Below the pieces are notes generated by a model, which saw only the letters and a list, made by a program, of their open reading frames with translations, had not been told where the DNA came from and ran no database searches. The position numbers and the translations under genes are program-made. This document shows positions 1-8,253 of a DNA stretch of 12,822 nucleotides, piece by piece (position 1 is the stretch's first letter; each line of letters starts with the position of its first letter). This DNA comes from Terana coerulea (Eukaryota > Basidiomycota > Agaricomycetes > Polyporales > Phanerochaetaceae), in contig JAKOGH010000137.1 of the NCBI GenBank assembly GCA_024811115.1, positions 1 to 12,822 of the forward strand, written 5' to 3'.

Positions 1-31
1 CTGGAAGAGGCGTTTCCTCGTACCAAAATAC

Positions 32-45
32 AATAAATAAATAAA
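32..45. repeat. short ATAA microrepeat in the P450 3' flank
   Basis: Tandem ATAA units lie 57 bp beyond the P450 stop codon. On the plus strand they contain overlapping AATAAA hexamers, so they could be a poly(A) signal for a convergent plus-strand gene to the left of the window. On the minus strand they are simply a T/A-rich stretch in the P450 3' UTR. Neither role can be shown from this window. Confidence 0.35.
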
Positions 46-101
46 TGCATGAAACATGTCTGTGTCCTTGCTGCGGCTTGACGACCTAAACCGAGAGAAA
101 A

Positions 102-2332
102 TCATTTTGCGACCGCCCACGCCCGTCGCACCGTCTCCGCATGCCCCGCCGAGCGCGCCACGAGCTCAAACGCGAACTCGTTCGGCCGCCTGGCATCACG
201 ATCCCGGTCAGCATGCCGTCCTCGTCAACGCACCGAGCAAGGGGAGGGACGCACGAGGTCATGCCGGACGTGCACTCGTCCGGGTGCGGGACACGCAGCG
301 GCGCGCCCGTGCGTGCGTCGCGCGCGGGCCGGACGGCGAACGCCCACACGAGGCGCGTCACCGCGAGCCAGACGGTCTTCGCGCCGAGGTACTGCCCCGG
401 GCACTTCCGCCTGCGCGCATGCACCGTCAGTATGATTCGCAAGGGAAGAAGAGATAGAGAGGCGTAAGGGGAGGGGAGAGGAAGAGGGAGGGGAAGGAGA
501 GGTGCGCACCGGCCGAAGCCGAAGCCGTAGTGGCCCTCGGTGAGCGCGTCCGCGCGCGCGTCGGCGGCGGCGTCTGCGTCCTTGGTGCGCAGGAAGCGTT
601 CGGGGCGGAACTGGTCGGGGTCTGGGTATTCGTCCGCGTTGCGGTGCTACGTCGGTAGCGGTAAGTACGATACGGGTGTGTTGCAAGGAGTAAAGTAGGG
701 AAGCGCACCATCGTCCATATACACGGTATCACCATTGTTTTCGCCTTGATCTGCACACCATTGAGTTTTGAGAATATGGCAGCGAGAGGTGGGAAAACGT
801 ACCTTGTACCCTGTGTACTCATCCTCACTATCCGAATAATGCGGAAACCCGCCCGGCGCGGCCGGCGCCCACCTAGCCCACCCGCCCATCAGCACCCTTC
901 GCATCCGCAGACAGCGACAAGGAAGGACGCACCGGAACACCTCCTTCGTGAGCGCGACGCAGTACGGCAAGCTGTCAAAATGCTCAAAGCCAGGCATGAC
1001 GCCGCCGTCCGCGCCAAGGAGCGCGTCGAGCTCCGCCTGTGCTTTGTGCATCGCGTCCGGGAAGCGCAGCAGCGCGAGCACGGCCCAGAGCAGCGTGCCC
1101 GCCGTCGTGTCCGTGCCCGCCTCGAACGCCGAGCCCGCGACTGTGTGCGCCCCCTCGTCAGCGTGTGCAAGACAGCAGAGGAAAGAAGGGGGGGGAGGGG
1201 AGGGGGAGGGACGCACCGTAGGCGAGCTCCTCGAGGTCGAGCCCGAGCTTCGCCTGCTGCTCCCACAGCCGCGCGGCGAAACACTCCAGGTTCGCGTCCG
1301 CGTCCATCTCGCGCTGCACGCGCAACGCCAGGCCCTGGTAAAACTACCACCCCCCTCCTCATCAGCCCCTCGCCCACCCTCACACACACCATCCACGTAC
1401 AACGCACCTTGGTCTCAACCGCATGCCGCGCCCTTGCCCGCGCGCGCCACGGCGCCAACACATCCGGCAACCGATCCAAAATGGGAAAGGTGTCGACGAG
1501 GTGCGCGCCGGGGTACGTGTCGCGCACGAAGTTCCCCAATATCTCGGTCAGAGTTGTGAGGTCGGTGTCGTCGTCCGCGAGGCGCCGGCCGTAGGCGAGG
1601 TGGAAGACGAGCGCGGCGGCGTACCGCTGGCAGTGGCGCCCGGCGCCCGCGGGCGCGGTGAGCAGCTCGTACAGGAGCTTCGCGGACTCGGTCGCTTGGA
1701 TGGATTCGTACGCGCCGACGGCTGCGGGCGGCGTCAGCGTAGGGAACAATAGAGAGGAGGGAAGGAGATGGTGGGGAGGGCGACGCACCGCGCGGCTGGA
1801 GCATCTGGTGGAACGCGGCGCGCTGCTTGCGGAGGTGCTCGCCGTAGGGGAGCAGTACCATCCGCTTGTTGTTCGACTGGTACTTGCCCGCGTACACGAG
1901 CGGCTTGCGGGACGAGTAGTTGTGCGAGCGCCGGCCGAGCTGCGTGCAGCACATAGCTGAGCGTTGGCTGTATGCGCGAAGAAAGGTGGGACGTGGCGGC
2001 GTACCAGTTCTTCCGCGTCGCGCGGGTTGCCGAGGACGAGCAGCTCGTCGCCGGCGAGGTCCAGCCGGACGAGCGGGCCTACGTGGCATACAGCCCCAGC
2101 GTCAGCGTGCAGGCTGCAAAGAAAGGACAACGCGCGACGCACCGTACGCTTTGGATAGCTTCTCAAAATACCGCCATGTGTGCACCGTTGGCACCTGGAG
2201 GATATTGCCCAGGAGCGGCACGCCGCGCGGGCCCGGCGGGACACGCGCCGCGGTGCGCAGGGCACGGCGGAGGGCGTAGAGGAGAAGGCAGCACGGCGCG
2301 AGGAACACGAGGATGAGCGTCGGAGTGGGCAT
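102..2332 (-). CDS. cytochrome P450 monooxygenase, 11 exons, apparently intact
   Basis: Membrane-anchored haem-thiolate monooxygenase, expected on the ER and fed by P450 reductase; substrate unknown. Exons (minus strand): 2332-2143, 2078-2005, 1939-1789, 1721-1408, 1334-1217, 1140-933, 872-803, 750-709, 646-510, 410-255, 189-102. They sum to 1548 nt, 515 aa, normal for the family. Visible in order: hydrophobic anchor (about residues 4-20), PPGPRG hinge (32-37), I-helix AGTDTT (290-295), ExxR E349/R352, PERF (404-407), and haem loop FGFGRRKCPG with ligand Cys438. Every junction keeps frame, and introns are 52-99 nt with clear branch sites. Odd point: the C-helix WxxxR is LxxxR (L124, R128). 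The start is the first ATG before the anchor. Exon 6 could instead begin upstream at a GAG acceptor, but that AG sits only about 4 nt past the branch A. CYP family not assigned. The disrupted UbiA gene lies upstream on the same strand. Confidence 0.95.
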
Positions 2333-3487
2333 AGTCGGGTCACGAGAGGGTCGGCGGACAGCGCGAGGCTCTTGGATGGTTAAACGTGAAGTAAGAGACG
2401 CATATACCCACCGTCGCGACATCCGTCTATTTGTCGCAGCCCCAGGACGGGATCTGATGCTGTTGGACGTAGCGCGGTGGAGGACGCCGCCGTGGGTGAA
2501 GCCCAGGCATCCTACCTGTGCGATCACGCCGCTCCAGGGACGCAGAGGGCGGACACGCGTACGCGAGGTTTCGCGCTACGCTCCCGCGCGCGGTCCCGGA
2601 CAGACCGCAGGCGTGTCCGTGTGCCGCGGCGATGCGCCGTGCACGTCTTCCAGCGATCCAAACGTCCAGGGAGGCAGCACCGCACCGCAGCATCGGAGAT
2701 CGAGGGAACTGAACAGGCCAAGGGGCCATCAGCACACGCATCGCTGCCCACCCGCAGAGCTGTGAAGAGATGGACAGGAGACAGGAGATAGCCGCCGTCT
2801 GTTGGGTGCGGGCGACTCGAGGTGGATGGGGCGCGTCCACGCCCGTCGCGTCGCGGATGATGCGCAGACATCTTCCTCCCCACAGAGAAGCAGCAAAGAG
2901 CGTGATCGCGCGAGATCGTCGTCCTGTGATCCCTCGGAGTCGCTCGCCCCGCGAGAGCGCCCGCGGCAATCGCCGATCGGCGCCGTCACTGGAGGCCGGT
3001 CGCGCCCGATAAGGCAGGCCTCGTCGTTTGCCTTCGCGCGCGTTGAGTCCCAGCCGGAGGTGAGTGTCACGAGGTGGGTGTGGGACTGCAAAGCGCGTTC
3101 CGCGACAGTAGAAATGTCGAAATCAGATTGGGTTGTGATGGATGGGCTGGGCTGCGGGCTGTGGCGGCGGCACGAGGACGGGTCCGATGCGAGTAGAGTG
3201 TCGGGCTGTCACGACGTTGGGTAAGCTCAGCACCTGCGATTTCATTCCTTTTGGGCACCGGAAGATATGACTATGAGCGCGATGTAATAGGAACAACGTG
3301 CAGGGAGTCTTTGAAGGGTATTGACAGGGGTGCCAATATCGTTCACATGTCAAGCTCGCCGTAACAGCATGTGTTGTAAGTATATGCGCAAATACAAATT
3401 GTGGAATAAATAACAAACAGCCCAGAACAACCACAATCTCTTTTGGTGCGGCGGGGTATCCCATCATCCATGCATCCCGCCCCTCGC
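2333..3487. other. intergenic region between the P450 and UbiA genes
   Basis: About 1.15 kb between the P450 start and the UbiA stop, both on the minus strand. It must hold the UbiA 3' UTR (high-coordinate end) and the P450 promoter (low-coordinate end). Open frames up to about 180 codons exist on both strands but are Arg/Ser/Pro-rich, show no family motif and overlap each other, as expected for GC-rich non-coding DNA. Apart from the possible TATA element, I see no RNA gene, repeat or mobile element. Confidence 0.6.
2402..2407 (-). promoter_or_regulatory. possible TATA element of the P450 gene
   Basis: The minus strand reads GGGTATATGCG here, about 70 bp before the P450 ATG. The distance suits a TATA box with a short 5' UTR. 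It is a single short AT motif in GC-rich DNA, so it is only suggestive. Confidence 0.3.
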
Positions 3488-4035
3488 TCACTGCGCCAAC
3501 GCATAGTCCAGCACCAAGCCCGCCCAGACAAAGTACCCAAGGTCGCCGTTCGACTGTCCACGTCCCGTGAGAAACAAAATCCCTGTACATCAACGACCCG
3601 CCCACGCACCTTGAACTTCCGCCCGCAGTCCGCCGGCACCTCGACCTTCCACGTCGCGAACTGCCACACGAGGTGCGCCGCCGCGCCGCCGACGCCGAGC
3701 GCGTAGTACGCCGCGCCCTGCCCGTTGAGCACGCCGGCAGCCACGAGCGCGGCGAGGAAGAGCGTGGCGAAGACGACGAGGATGGGCCGCACGCGCGCGC
3801 CGAAGAGGAGCGCGGTGGACTTCACGCCCGCCTTCGCGTCGTCCGCGCGGTCCTGGCACGCGTACTGCGTGTCGTACACGACCGTCCAGCTGCCCACCCC
3901 ACCACCCCATCATCTTCAGCATTTCGGTTAGTCATGGACTGCAGGGAGAAACGCGCACCACCAGCAGCCAAAGAACAGCACCGCGACGGTCGCGAGGTCG
4001 CGCCGCGAGTGCAAAGAAGTAGGGGAGACAGCGAG

Positions 4036-4044
4036 CCACGCGAC
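4036..4044. repeat. 9-bp target-site duplication, left copy (MULE-like element)
   Basis: CCACGCGAC directly abuts the left TAGTCTCG terminus and is repeated exactly at 4765-4773. On the minus strand it encodes Val-Ala-Trp of the UbiA exon, present once on each side of the insertion. Confidence 0.92.
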
Positions 4045-4231
4045 TAGTCTCGTCCCCATCCCCTCCTTCCGGATTTGGGAACTCCGTCAGGAGGGTCTGG
4101 CGTCTCCCCAACGGCGGAGGGGGCATCGCCTTCGTCAGTTTCTGACGAGCGCTTATTTCAACTTGAGACTCGTAGTTCGAATCCTGCACTCGCAACATTG
4201 AGGTATACCTTAGCTGACTTAACAGGCGGGA
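4045..4231 (+). repeat. left terminal inverted repeat of the MULE-like element
   Basis: This 187-bp arm matches the reverse complement of 4578-4764 with about 7 substitutions, mostly near its inner end. It carries a perfect 6-bp hairpin at 4133-4147 (CGTCAG, TTT, CTGACG); the other arm has one change in the same hairpin. A tRNA B-box-like AGTTCGAATCC lies at 4174-4184. Confidence 0.93.
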
Positions 4232-4577
4232 TGTATGCACATATATATGATTTTAAAGCACAAATTCACATTTTTTTACCCTTCCCTTGTTACGCAATTG
4301 TTGATGTGAGTTAGCTGGGCAGAAATGAGCTGACTGGCTACTTGGCCGGCAAAAACCAGGCTTTGATACCTTTACAGTGTTCAGGCGGGTCAAGCAATAT
4401 TATTAATTTTATTTATGACCCTTTTGAATGAGCTAACCAAGCCAGAAGTGCTGAACACCGTGAAGAAGCAATAAAGTCCAGTTGATCTCAGCCAGGAGGT
4501 TGTATAGCCGCTGTGGAGCACGTATGCCGCTTGAAGTTCATTCTAAATTTACATAAAATCACGGATATATATATAAA

Positions 4578-4764
4578 TTCCGCCTGTCAAGTCAGCCAAA
4601 GCATACCTCAATGCTGCGAGTGCAGGATTCGAACTACGAGTCTCAAGTTGAAATAAGCGCTCTTCAGAAACTGACGAAGGCGATGCCCCCTCCGCCGTTG
4701 GGGAGACGCCAGACCCTCCTGACGGAGTTCCCAAATCCGGAAGGAGGGGATGGGGACGAGACTA
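4578..4764 (-). repeat. right terminal inverted repeat of the MULE-like element
   Basis: Reverse-complement partner of 4045-4231. The outer 100 bp are identical to the left arm apart from one base in the hairpin (CTGAAG instead of CTGACG). The B-box-like sequence is at 4625-4635, read on the minus strand. Confidence 0.93.
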
Positions 4765-4773
4765 CCACGCGAC
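4765..4773. repeat. 9-bp target-site duplication, right copy (MULE-like element)
   Basis: Exact copy of 4036-4044, abutting the right terminus. Read on the minus strand, its GTC GCG TGG codons run directly into TAG, the element's own first three bases, which truncates the UbiA frame. Confidence 0.92.
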
Positions 4774-4927
4774 GGGCGCGCCCCAGTTCATCGCGAGCCC
4801 GAGCCACGCCTGCGGCCAGTGCGTCCAGCGCTTCATGAGCGGGTACACATCAGTAAAAGAGTGGAGCACTGACGCCCTGACAGCCCTGACGCCGTCTGAC
4901 GAGTACTGATAAAGGATTAGACGCCTG

Positions 4928-4969
4928 GGTTCGAGCCCCATAGGAGCCATGTTCCTTTAGTATTTTTTT
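4928..4969 (+). other. tRNA T-arm/B-box-like sequence followed by a T7 run
   Basis: GGTTCGAGCCC (4928-4938) fits the Pol III B-box consensus GGTTCGANNCC, and 4 of 5 T-stem pairs form around loop TTCGAGC. A run of seven T (4963-4969), a typical Pol III terminator, follows 25 nt later. Upstream, GTGGAGCACTGA (4861-4872) faintly recalls a tRNA D-arm/A box, but no matching acceptor stem or anticodon arm is visible. This is a tRNA-derived relic or a chance match, not a tRNA gene. Confidence 0.4.
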
Positions 4970-5135
4970 ATTTACCATTATTCTACGTTGTCTCAGTGCC
5001 AAAACTAAAGTATGCACCATGATTCTGACATCCCTAATGCTTGTGGATTGCTTGAGGAAGCCCAAACTTGCGAGAGGTGCTGAACAGGTCTGAGAGCGCT
5101 CGACGAGCCGGCTGAGGCTGACGCCCCTGATGGCC

Positions 5136-5173
5136 CTGACGAGCCCTGATAAAGCTTTATCAGGGCTCGTCAG
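5136..5173. repeat. 38-bp perfect palindrome
   Basis: The sequence equals its own reverse complement over 38 bp, centred on AAAGCTTT (5151-5158). Arms read CTGACGAGCCCTGATAAAG and its complement. It lies just inside the right terminus of the 348-bp element, and the other end holds only one related half (CTGACGAGTACTGATAAAG at 4896-4914). A perfect palindrome without spacer can extrude as a cruciform or fold into a hairpin. Confidence 0.9.
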
Positions 5174-7549
5174 CGCCTCCACGGTTTTGCTGATGCAGCG
5201 CGTGCAGCGGAAGAGGCCCGGCAGGCCTGCCAGCGCACTACGCACGAATACACAGACGATACTGTAAGCGGGGAGGGGGAGGGAGCGAGGAGATGGGGTA
5301 CGCACGCAGTCGGGTTCGCGAGCGCGAGCAGCGCGAGGCACAGCGCGGTGAGCGCGCCGAGCAGCAGCCACGCGCCGGTGAGCGAAATGACCCCCGCCGC
5401 GAGCGGCCGGTGCTTCGTGCGCGCGACCTGCCGGTCAAAGTCGACGTCGCAGATGTCGTTGAGCACGCACGCCGCGCTGTGCAGCGCCGTCCCGCCGAGC
5501 ACGAACAGCGCGCTCTGCAGCGCAAGTTCGTGCGCCGGAAGGTGCGTCGCGCGCGCGGCCATCGTCAGTGCCCACACTGTACACCATTATACCTGTCAGC
5601 TCGCGTTCTGGCCAAGGGCAGCGGGGGGAGGGCACGCACGCGCGGGCCAGACCACGAGGATGTTCCCCAGCGGGAACTTGTGCAGGCGCGTGAGCTCGAA
5701 GTAGAAGTACGCGCGGCGCGCGGCGCTGTGTTCTTGCTTCGTCCCGCCCTGGGACTGGGACTCGGGCGTCGCGGGGCGCGAGGGCTTGAGGAGCGGCTGT
5801 GTCTCTGCTGGAGCGGTGGAAGACATGATTGGATGGATGTGGGCGGTGAAATATGGGCGAGGCGCGGCGGAGGCGAGTGTGGAGAAGGAGCGAGGTGAAG
5901 GAGCGAAGGAGTTATGTGCCCGACGAAGTGGAGTCCGCAGATAAGTTATGCAGTGTGCAGACGCGTACCGTCCAGGCCCTCGTGCACACGCAGTGTGGTG
6001 CCCCTGGCGAGAGCGCACCGCGCAATCCTATTCGCGCGTGTAGACCGGTGGACGTCTGAAGGCGGGGTAGATAGAGTTCGGGCCTGAAGCCAAAAGAACC
6101 ATTCTTTTCCGGGAAGGACGAGGGCTGAAGGCGCACGGATGGTGAGTATTTGCGGTTGGTGCTATGATCGTACCTAGTTGTGTCCGACGGCTGCAGCTGC
6201 GATTCCTGGCTCTTGGGCGCGTCTGAAGTGTCAAGAGCATTACCGTGACGAGGTGGCGCATTCCCACCGCCACTCGCGCATCGCTGCAAGTATCTTCACG
6301 TCCGTCGCAGCCTTCCATCACTGCTCGCGCCTGATAGCCCACTTGTCGGTCGTCCCGAATTTGCTTCGCTCGTAATGCTGCAGCGGTCCGACGCCGTCCT
6401 CGGTTATTAGGTGGAATCGCCGAAAAACCTGGGACGAGCAAAGACCAGATGAGTAGATGTAGGAATGAGCTGTGACGGGCTCACGACTAGGCGGTTGAGA
6501 TCAATAGTGCAGTTCGTCCGATGTAGACGGCGCGATGCGTCCCAGGGCGTGTACCTGGCGGATTGCCACAGCGCGTGAGCGGGATGTCCGAGTCGGTCAC
6601 CGTGTGCGAGCCATCTTCGTGCGTTTTGCGCCGCCGAGGACGTTGCATCCGACAAATATGGTCTTTCAGTGATAGCAATGATCAGGACGGGATCAGAAAT
6701 TGAGCTAGGAGTGGATGAGAAATCGTTTACTCACCGTGTCCGGCAGCCCGTCTGGAGGCAACCCACGCGTGATAGTTCGCGCAGTGCACAACGCTCACTT
6801 CGACCGAACAAGCTTTGATACTCGCCCATGGCCCGTCGCAACTTTCTTTGTTTCATCCTCCATACCGGCTCCAAAGCAGATTTCTGACGAAGGCGACTGG
6901 GAAACAAGGTGGGCGATCAGCCAGACACGCGTTGCGCATCAGAGATCCGAAGGCTGGCGGTTGACGTCCCTGGGGACGTGATCTCTCCTGACAAGCGGGG
7001 GCGGCGACGCCCCAATTATGGCGTTAAGATCAAGTGTCCGCTGAGGCAAGCCAACTCACGATGTGTCGACACGCGCAGATCGATGATTGCGCGCCCGGCG
7101 GCCTTGCACGCTGGCGCCGCCGTCCGTCCTGCAGCAATCGCTGATCGCATCTGCCAACGCCGTGCACGCACCCGCGGTCCCAGCGCACTCTGCGGCAGGC
7201 ACGTCAGATCGCAGCCACGACGGCGGCCGACCCTGCGTAGATCGTGGCGGCCCTTTCTCAGCCCACTTGTGGAGATCTGAGCAAAGCGGGAGCGCGGAGA
7301 CTCGGATCGATCGGGGGTGCCCGAGCGCCACAAAGATAGCAAGGGCGGAGAGCGGCTAACGGCGTGGAAAGAACGACGACGCGGACGCGGGCGAGCGGCG
7401 ACGGAGGGTGCGAGCAGGACATCTGGAGGGCGCCGGGGCGTGCCTATCTGTTCTTGATGCTTCTGCGACGCGCTGTGTCAGATTTTGGTACTTTAGTGTT
7501 ATTAAGGTACCGTCACTATGCTTACTGCCCCCGGACACCACTCGTAGCG

Positions 7550-7557
7550 TATATAAG
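7550..7557 (+). promoter_or_regulatory. strong TATA-like element without an assigned gene
   Basis: TATATAAG stands in moderately GC-rich DNA, followed by a C/T-rich stretch and an ATG at 7644 that opens a frame of only about a dozen codons. It looks like a fungal core promoter, but nothing downstream is recognisable, so it may serve a non-coding RNA, a decayed gene, or be chance. Confidence 0.3.
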
Positions 7558-8253
7558 TCACTCACATACTTGTACCTATCCTTTACGCTGTTTGCACCCT
7601 CTCGGGTGCTGCACACCATCACATCTTTACCGTCCTCGACGTTATGCGCAGTGCCCGCGCCATCCCCAAGACCTTATTTTGATACGCTGCGCACTTGGGG
7701 CTGATCACGCCAGCGAGGTCTGTGCGGAAGCTTGGACGCCGGATAGGGATTGGGTTTCCAGCTTGGCAGGCGCGGGCGACGCGCGTGCGGCCACAGCGGG
7801 AAGGCATCGAGTCAATGTGCAAGTGAGGGTTCCCATAGGGTGCTGTCACGCTCGTAGTATGGCTTGACAGAGGTTGCCTGTGCTGCTTACCTCTGTCCCC
7901 AGTGTTCTCCTGCCGCTCCTCCTCCCACTGCGTTGCATAAGGCAGCACTTTCTCCTTCCCTTCGCCACAAAGGACTTTGAGGATGTCTGCGCTCGACAGT
8001 GGGCGCGCGCTACCGTGCTGCGCGGCGCGAGCCTCACTCCGTTCACAAGCGTCAGCGTAGGCGCTGCTCTTCCTCGGCACCATCACAGTCGCTGGTATGT
8101 TAGAATTATGGATTCGAGCTCGTGCTCGCTGTGCCCCGACGCTCGGGCGCTCCGTATTTACATTTGTTTGTTATGCTAATTACGTGCCCTGGTTGTGTAC
8201 CTGACCGTCGTAGTAGATAAACCTGCTGTAATGCAACGTGAACGCTTGCGCAT

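Larger units (their letters stand above)
4045..4764. mobile_element. non-autonomous Mutator-like (MULE) TIR transposon, 720 bp
   Basis: The ends are inverted copies starting TAGTCTCGTCCCC, and the inverted repeats are 187 bp each. The flanks are an exact 9-bp duplication, CCACGCGAC. Long inverted repeats with a 9-bp target duplication are characteristic of Mutator-like elements. The AT-rich core (about 4232-4577) has no transposase-like frame, so movement would need an enzyme supplied elsewhere. About 7 differences separate the two arms, suggesting a fairly recent insertion. It lies in UbiA exon 3, and deleting it with one target copy restores the reading frame. Superfamily rests on structure alone. 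Confidence 0.88.
4848..5195. mobile_element. 348-bp non-autonomous TIR element with CATCAG termini
   Basis: The plus strand begins CATCAGTAAAAGAGTGGAG and the reverse complement of the other end begins CATCAGCAAAACCGTGGAG, an imperfect inverted repeat of about 30-40 bp. CA dinucleotides flank both ends (4846-4847 and 5196-5197). Removing the element with one CA rejoins UbiA codons His-Ala-Leu to Tyr-Pro-Leu, which fixes its borders. Both ends carry repeated CCCTGAY-type motifs that could be subterminal transposase-binding sites. No coding capacity. A 2-bp duplication without TA or CACTA ends does not match a superfamily I can name, so it is left unclassified. Confidence 0.75.
3488..5826 (-). 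pseudogene. UbiA-family aromatic prenyltransferase, disrupted by two transposons
   Basis: Integral-membrane enzyme family (COQ2/UbiA-like) that transfers a polyprenyl chain from its diphosphate to an aromatic acceptor. Exons (minus strand): 5826-5640, 5576-5306, exon 3 in pieces (5237 or 5226 to 5196, then 4845-4774, then 4044-3959), 3889-3610, 3553-3488. Motif 1 NDICDVDFD (about residues 102-110) is followed by RTKHRPL. Motif 2 [12 protein letters not shown] with GVKST lies in exon 4, and the C-terminus is a family-typical [10 protein letters not shown]. Without the insertions and using the 5226 acceptor, the frame is 993 nt (330 aa), a normal length. The 720-bp element gives an in-frame TAG directly after Val-Ala-Trp, and a 348-bp element separates His-Ala-Leu from Tyr-Pro-Leu-Met. 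The N-terminus has no obvious mitochondrial presequence and ELTRLHKFPLG suggests a basidiomycete paralogue rather than housekeeping COQ2, but that is inference. Start chosen as the only in-frame ATG. Confidence 0.92.

Noticed and set aside
889..2343. 484-codon continuous minus-strand frame across the P450 locus
   Set aside because: It runs through several introns and only parts of it coincide with P450 exons. The spliced 11-exon model recovers all P450 motifs at normal length, so the long frame is a GC-rich artefact.
2427..2969. 180-codon minus-strand frame between the P450 and UbiA genes
   Set aside because: Arg/Ser-rich composition, no domain or splice signals, and several equally long overlapping frames on both strands.
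4075..4314. 79- and 61-codon frames in the two arms of the MULE-like element encoding the same peptide
   Set aside because: They are identical because the arms are inverted copies; the peptide resembles no transposase and does not continue into the core.
4861..4951. complete tRNA gene in the 348-bp element
   Set aside because: Only the T-arm and B box are convincing. There is no acceptor-stem partner for AGGAGCC and no anticodon arm.
5293..5898. 201-codon plus-strand frame opposite UbiA exons 1 and 2
   Set aside because: Very Arg-rich, with no motif, and exactly antisense to well-supported UbiA exons.
5827..6027. N-terminal extension of UbiA resembling a mitochondrial presequence (Arg/Ser-rich, no acidic residues)
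   Set aside because: The in-frame extension contains no ATG before a stop at 6028-6030; its apparent start is GTG. The bias fits a C/T-rich fungal 5' UTR. An upstream exon cannot be excluded but is not visible.
6407..6800. minus-strand candidate exons around a GTGAGT site near 6730, including a short NYHAW peptide recalling prenyltransferase alpha repeats
   Set aside because: Flanking translation does not continue the repeat, no consistent exon chain could be built, and the donor differs from the GTRCGY pattern of both real genes.
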